A program made the translations under genes and the position numbers. Under the pieces are notes generated by a model that did not search any database, was not told the origin of the DNA, and worked only from the letters and a program-made list of their open reading frames with translations. A DNA stretch of 32,802 nucleotides from Candidatus Magasanikiibacteriota bacterium (lineage in GTDB: Bacteria > Patescibacteriota > Patescibacteriia > Magasanikbacterales > GWA2-37-8). Each line of letters opens with the position of its first letter. Within the stretch, counting starts at the first letter, position 1. The stretch is taken from assembly GCA_016234265.1 (NCBI GenBank), contig JACRFW010000029.1, positions 1-32,802 of the forward strand, given 5' to 3'. Shown here in pieces: positions 30,107 to 32,802 of this stretch.

Positions 30107-30204
30107 ACCCCGACGTCACGTCGGGGTGAAGGATCTTCCTCTTAGCCAATTCGTTAAAGGCGTAAGCTGAAGATTCTTCGGTCGTTTCACTCCCTCTGAA
30201 TGAC
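30097..30204. repeat. MITE-like repeat, copy 3 (108 bp), overlapping the dusB stop
   Basis: It begins GTCATCCTGAAC, holds CCCCGACG/CGTCGGGG (30108-30126), GAAGGATCTTC, the AGCCAATTCGTTAA core shared with copy 2, and GAAGATTCTTC, and ends TGAATGAC. The TGA of dusB is base 8-10 of the element. Confidence 0.88.
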
Positions 30205-30215
30205 AATCTGATTTT

Positions 30216-31619
30216 CTATCCGAATGGTAATTCTTCCGGCGGCGCTTCCACGACCGGCGCCGGGCCGGCGGGAGACGCGAGGCGTCGCTTGAGCGGGCTC
30301 TCGGTGCTCTCCACCGGCAAACCCGGCGGCGCTTCGGCGCGCTTGTGACCGGCTTTCTGCAGGAGCGGCGTCTTCACAAACGGCAGCGGGAAATGCCACA
30401 CTGTCGCGAGCTCTTCAATATTTAAAATATATCCATTACACTGTTTCCAGCGCATCTTGCGTTTCTTAAACATTTTGACAAAGGTATTTTTCAGGCGGTT
30501 GCTTTTGCGGTGACTGCTGTCGTAGTGCGCGTGGGTGGTCATGTATGGCACCAGAGAATTTCTATTCTGTTGGTGAAATTGGCTCATGCTACCAATGAAA
30601 CCCTCAATACAACGAGACGGATTGAAAACCGCTGTTTTGGCGGCGTAGAGCACGCGTATTTTTGATTTAAAACCAACCTTACCAATTTTTTCTTCCACCG
30701 CTTTCACAGTATCTTTCATGCCCGGAGACAAGACCACCTTTTCCTCATGCTCGGACTCATAGCCCTCCCCTGGCTCGCCGCCAAATAGGCCAAGCAGTAG
30801 TTCCTTGCCAATACTATGAAAAAAACTCAAGACGTGGTCAACGATTGACGGCCCGTGGCTATGTTTAGCGTTCCCCATCAGTTCCTTGACCAGCTCTATT
30901 CCCTCCTCTTTCCAATGATTGCCGGTCGGCTCTATGATCATCTGCATCCAGAGGTTTTCTCCCTGGCCAATACGGCTGAAGTTTTCCAAAATAGCGGCCA
31001 TGGGGTCGCTGAAGACGGCGTCTTTGCTTAAATTGTATTCAAATTCCGGATAGGTGCGGATGGGATAGGCGTTATTTTCCGCCAGAGTAAACTCCGCGCC
31101 CATCACGTCGTAGTCAGCATTCGGATATTTATCGGGGATGTTGTTCACATAGTCCTCCACCTCGGTAATTTCCGCTTCAGTGTACTGGGCGTAGATAGAG
31201 GCTTCAATGAGATCGCGATATTCCGCCTCGGTACGCACTAAAAACTGGATATACCCCTCAATACTGACGATTTCAAAACTAAACCACTTCTGTTTTTTCC
31301 CCTGCCAAAATTTTTGGGCTACGTCAATATGGCTTAGAGCACCGCTCAAATGAGCAAAAACTTGCTCTACCGCTTTGGGTGTCTGAATGAATAAGGCGGG
31401 AATATCCACAGCCAAAAGCACCCAGTTCCAATTTTTCGTATACTTGGCTTTTTCGCGGTATTCGGCCCAGAGTTCGGCCCCGGCCTGGAAAAAAAAGTAA
31501 GCCAGGAGCACCCATCCGCCCAGCGCAAAAAGCGCCATGGCCGCTTGTGGCAGGGGTAAATTAATAAACCAGTCCCAAAACGACCAGTCAATCGCGAGGC
31601 CAAAAGGTAGCTCCAACAT
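30216..31619 (-). CDS. ATPase-less paralogue of the VirD4/HerA-like protein's N-terminal half
   Basis: The 467-residue protein has one or two membrane segments near the N-terminus (about 20-45) and an alpha/beta domain that can be matched by eye with residues 90-405 of the ATPase at 23052. Examples are FEIVSIEGYIQF / FEIVTKDGKISF, YAQYTEAEITEVEDY / HAQYPHAEITEEPDY, SDPMAAILENFSRIGQ / SDPMAAILNPLSKIAQ, and EELATVWHFPLPFVKTP / EEMASFWHLPLPSTETP. It ends with a Pro-rich tail (about 420-467) where the other protein begins its ATPase, and has no Walker motifs. I infer it is a structural partner, perhaps forming a membrane complex with the ATPase. It follows a tiny membrane protein gene by three bases. 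Confidence 0.88.
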   Translation of the reverse strand: MLELPFGLAIDWSFWDWFINLPLPQAAMALFALGGWVLLAYFFFQAGAELWAEYREKAKYTKNWNWVLLAVDIPALFIQTPKAVEQVFAHLSGALSHIDVAQKFWQGKKQKWFSFEIVSIEGYIQFLVRTEAEYRDLIEASIYAQYTEAEITEVEDYVNNIPDKYPNADYDVMGAEFTLAENNAYPIRTYPEFEYNLSKDAVFSDPMAAILENFSRIGQGENLWMQMIIEPTGNHWKEEGIELVKELMGNAKHSHGPSIVDHVLSFFHSIGKELLLGLFGGEPGEGYESEHEEKVVLSPGMKDTVKAVEEKIGKVGFKSKIRVLYAAKTAVFNPSRCIEGFIGSMSQFHQQNRNSLVPYMTTHAHYDSSHRKSNRLKNTFVKMFKKRKMRWKQCNGYILNIEELATVWHFPLPFVKTPLLQKAGHKRAEAPPGLPVESTESPLKRRLASPAGPAPVVEAPPEELPFG

Positions 31620-31622
31620 ACA

Positions 31623-31796
31623 TTAATGATGCCCGCCAGCGTCAATAATTTTATAAACGGCGCCGTAGACAATAATCACGGCCGCGCCCGTCCACCACCA
31701 GCCGTAGCCGCCGGAAACATAGCCACTGACGTAGGCCAGAAGGCAAATGAGGGCCGCCACGGCCGAAACGACGTGGCGAATAACGGTATCATTCAT
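31623..31796 (-). CDS. Small two-helix membrane protein, unknown function
   Basis: From MNDTVIRHV at 31796 the 57-residue product has two hydrophobic segments (VVSAVAALICLLAYVSGYVSG and WWWTGAAVIIVYGAVYKI) and ends with DAGGHH. It lies three bases before the ATPase-less paralogue and is probably translated with it, so it may be a subunit of the same complex. A TATACT -10 box at 31837-31842 gives a leader of about 34 bases. The frame is open further upstream to 31943 but that part overlaps the promoter. No family recognised. Confidence 0.7.
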   Translation of the reverse strand: MNDTVIRHVVSAVAALICLLAYVSGYVSGGYGWWWTGAAVIIVYGAVYKIIDAGGHH

Positions 31797-31935
31797 ATTC
31801 GCAAAAAACAAAGCTAAATTACGAAAGGGTAGGTATAGTATAGCACAAATTAGAGAATACAAACAAAAATATAGGTACCCATATTTTCTGCACTCGCTCG
31901 GAAGTAAAAAATACTTCGCTCGCTTGAAAATGACG

Positions 31936-31965
31936 AGGCCCACACCGATGAAATGGTGCGGGCCT
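31936..31965 (-). terminator. Possible terminator of the GC-rich orphan gene
   Basis: AGGCCC (31936-31941) and GGGCCT (31960-31965), with inner ACC/GGT pairs, form a stable stem about 75 bases after the stop codon at 32040. No strong U-tract follows on the minus strand, so it may be a simple stem-loop. Confidence 0.45.
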
Positions 31966-32039
31966 GTTGTTGCGAATCGAAGGGACCGAGCGACCGCGAC
32001 ACCGTTTGTGACAGTGCCGAGGTTCCAAGGATCCCAGGG

Positions 32040-32513
32040 CTACGCGGACTTGCGGCGAAGAACCCGGTAGTTGCCGCACCAGTCGAGGCCGAGCCAGCCC
32101 CAGCACTCGACCCAGCGGTCGACGCCCCAGCAGACGCAGTAGACGAGCTCGGGGTCGCCCGGGCGCCGGTCGTCCGTGAAGACGAAGGCGACCTTGCCGC
32201 GGAGCGCGGCGGGGATGTCGCCCTGGTGCTTCAGGAGGTGCTCGCGCTCCTCCTTGCCCTGGTGGGCCTTCAGCTCCTTGGCCCGCCCGACCATCACGTC
32301 GCCCTTGACGGACTGCTCGTCTTCCTGGAGGAAGCCGAGGATGTCGTAGGCGCGGCCACCGATGGTCATGGCGGTCGGGAGGCCCGACTTGAGGAGCTCC
32401 TCGGCGAACTGCTTGACGGCCGCCGTGTTGTCCGAGCTGATGAGCGTGGCGAACAGCTCGTCGCCGAGCTCGCGCTGCAGGTGGGCGGTGGAACGAAGGG
32501 TGTCCATTGCCAT
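32040..32513 (-). CDS. GC-rich orphan protein, Parcubacteria-type, unknown function
   Basis: From MAMDTLRSTAHLQRELGDEL the product is 157 residues. Recognisable parts are AVKQFAEELLKSGLPTAMTIGGRAYDIL, MVGRAKELKAHQGKEEREHLL, ALRGKVAFVFTDDRRPGDP and a Trp/Cys-rich end (YCVCWGVDRWVECWGW, LDWCGNYRVLRRK). I recall similar short proteins in Parcubacteria but know no function for them. The gene is far richer in G+C than all neighbours. It has an AGGAGG ribosome site nine bases before the ATG, unlike the many leaderless genes here, and a consensus promoter 240 bases upstream. The Cys/Trp pattern may suggest a bound ligand, but nothing firmer can be said. Confidence 0.8.
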   Translation of the reverse strand: MAMDTLRSTAHLQRELGDELFATLISSDNTAAVKQFAEELLKSGLPTAMTIGGRAYDILGFLQEDEQSVKGDVMVGRAKELKAHQGKEEREHLLKHQGDIPAALRGKVAFVFTDDRRPGDPELVYCVCWGVDRWVECWGWLGLDWCGNYRVLRRKSA

Positions 32514-32607
32514 TTTCCTTTGCCTCCTCTTTTCAGAGAAAGCTCGCTCCTCGCCAAATTGGCAAAGAGGAAGCGCTAGTTTCCCAGCCTTCTTTTGAAC
32601 AATCATC

Positions 32608-32695
32608 TCCTCCCTCCCCTATGAGGGGGAGGACAGAGGTGGGGGTTAACGTCGGTGAAAACCCCACCCTCTGTCCCTCCCCTTGTAGGGGAGGG
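32608..32695. repeat. Large C/G-tract inverted repeat in the orphan gene's leader
   Basis: GGACAGAGGTGGGGGTT and AACCCCACCCTCTGTCC are near-perfect inverted arms. Each is flanked by its own small hairpin (CTCCCCT/AGGGGGAG and CCCTCCCC/GGGGAGGG). It is related to the repeat at 29068-29117. It lies between the promoter and the ribosome site of the gene at 32040-32513. Confidence 0.8.
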
Positions 32696-32722
32696 GGTGA
32701 TTATGCTAAAGAAGGCCAAGAT

Positions 32723-32738
32723 TCCGCCAGCTGGCGGA
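32723..32738. repeat. Short palindrome TCCGCCAGCTGGCGGA
   Basis: Perfect 16-bp palindrome of the same TCCGCC/GGCGGA family as at 3033-3048 and 4501-4519. Confidence 0.75.
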
Positions 32739-32757
32739 TTTAAAGAACTAACAAAGC

Positions 32758-32786
32758 AGTATAGCACAAAATAGGCCTTTTGTCAA
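32758..32786 (-). promoter_or_regulatory. Strong promoter driving the orphan gene
   Basis: On the minus strand TTGACA (32786-32781), a 17-base spacer and TATACT (32763-32758). The predicted start near 32751 leaves a 5' leader of about 238 bases before the ATG at 32513, occupied by inverted repeats. There is no other gene in 32607-32802. Confidence 0.8.
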
Positions 32787-32802
32787 GGCCATATACAGTT
32801 CA

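Overview
The window looks like a piece of a Patescibacteria (CPR) chromosome, probably Parcubacteria-like. This rests on several things seen together: small gene set with tight packing, type IV pilus genes next to housekeeping genes, a gene pair with a shared membrane domain of which only one carries a VirD4/HerA-type ATPase, a small orphan protein (32040-32513) of a kind I associate with Parcubacteria, and many short palindromic repeats between and inside genes. TGA is used as a stop, so the code is standard rather than the UGA-Gly code of Gracilibacteria/SR1. The lineage is an inference; no rRNA gene is present to fix it.

Layout. 1-2153 (minus): a truncated GIY-YIG fragment, a protease-like PDZ protein without a catalytic triad, and a polytopic membrane protein. 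2207-4300 (plus): a translation block smpB - ssrA (tmRNA) - infC - rpmI - rplT. 4320-4760: a promoter followed by a possible structured RNA, then tRNA-Asp with its own promoter and terminator. 4787-7569 (plus): a thiol/metal island with an ArsR-type regulator and palindromic operator, a glutaredoxin, a 27-residue Cys-rich peptide, a membrane protein, a 59-residue Cys-rich protein, CcdA and a TlpA-like thioredoxin. 7654-9600: a defence/mobile patch with a Fic gene bracketed by a perfect 50-bp direct repeat and a RHH/RelE toxin-antitoxin pair. 9636-11376: a class A beta-lactamase-like hydrolase and a secreted coiled-coil protein. 11430-19714 (minus): ppsA (with an unusual membrane/extracytoplasmic tail), ligA, prepilin peptidase, a pilin-like protein, a response regulator and pilM. 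19891-21306 cysS; 21486-22412 corA-like (minus). 22528-28029 (plus): a proline-rich protein, a large VirD4/HerA-like ATPase, dnaX and a secreted C39-like peptidase. 28107-30106: tRNA-Gln, folD, dusB. 30216-31796 (minus): an ATPase-less paralogue of the large ATPase's N-terminal half and a tiny membrane protein. 32040-32513 (minus): a GC-rich orphan gene with a strong promoter and a long folded leader.

Functional links. The translation block joins ribosome rescue (SmpB, tmRNA) with initiation factor 3 and two 50S proteins. The ArsR island joins a metal- or stress-responsive switch to membrane and extracytoplasmic thiol chemistry. The pilus genes (pilM, pilin, pilD, CheY-like regulator) are collinear and likely work together, although no assembly ATPase is in view.

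The most striking feature is the activity of small palindromic elements. They sit within a few bases of start codons, supply the dusB stop codon, are inserted in frame in PilD (exactly 12 codons) and CysRS, and appear to have inserted after nucleotide 10 of two different tRNA genes, leaving a duplicated 5' tRNA fragment in front of each intact tRNA. A second theme is leaderless transcription: at least five genes have a -10 box 6-9 bases before the start codon.
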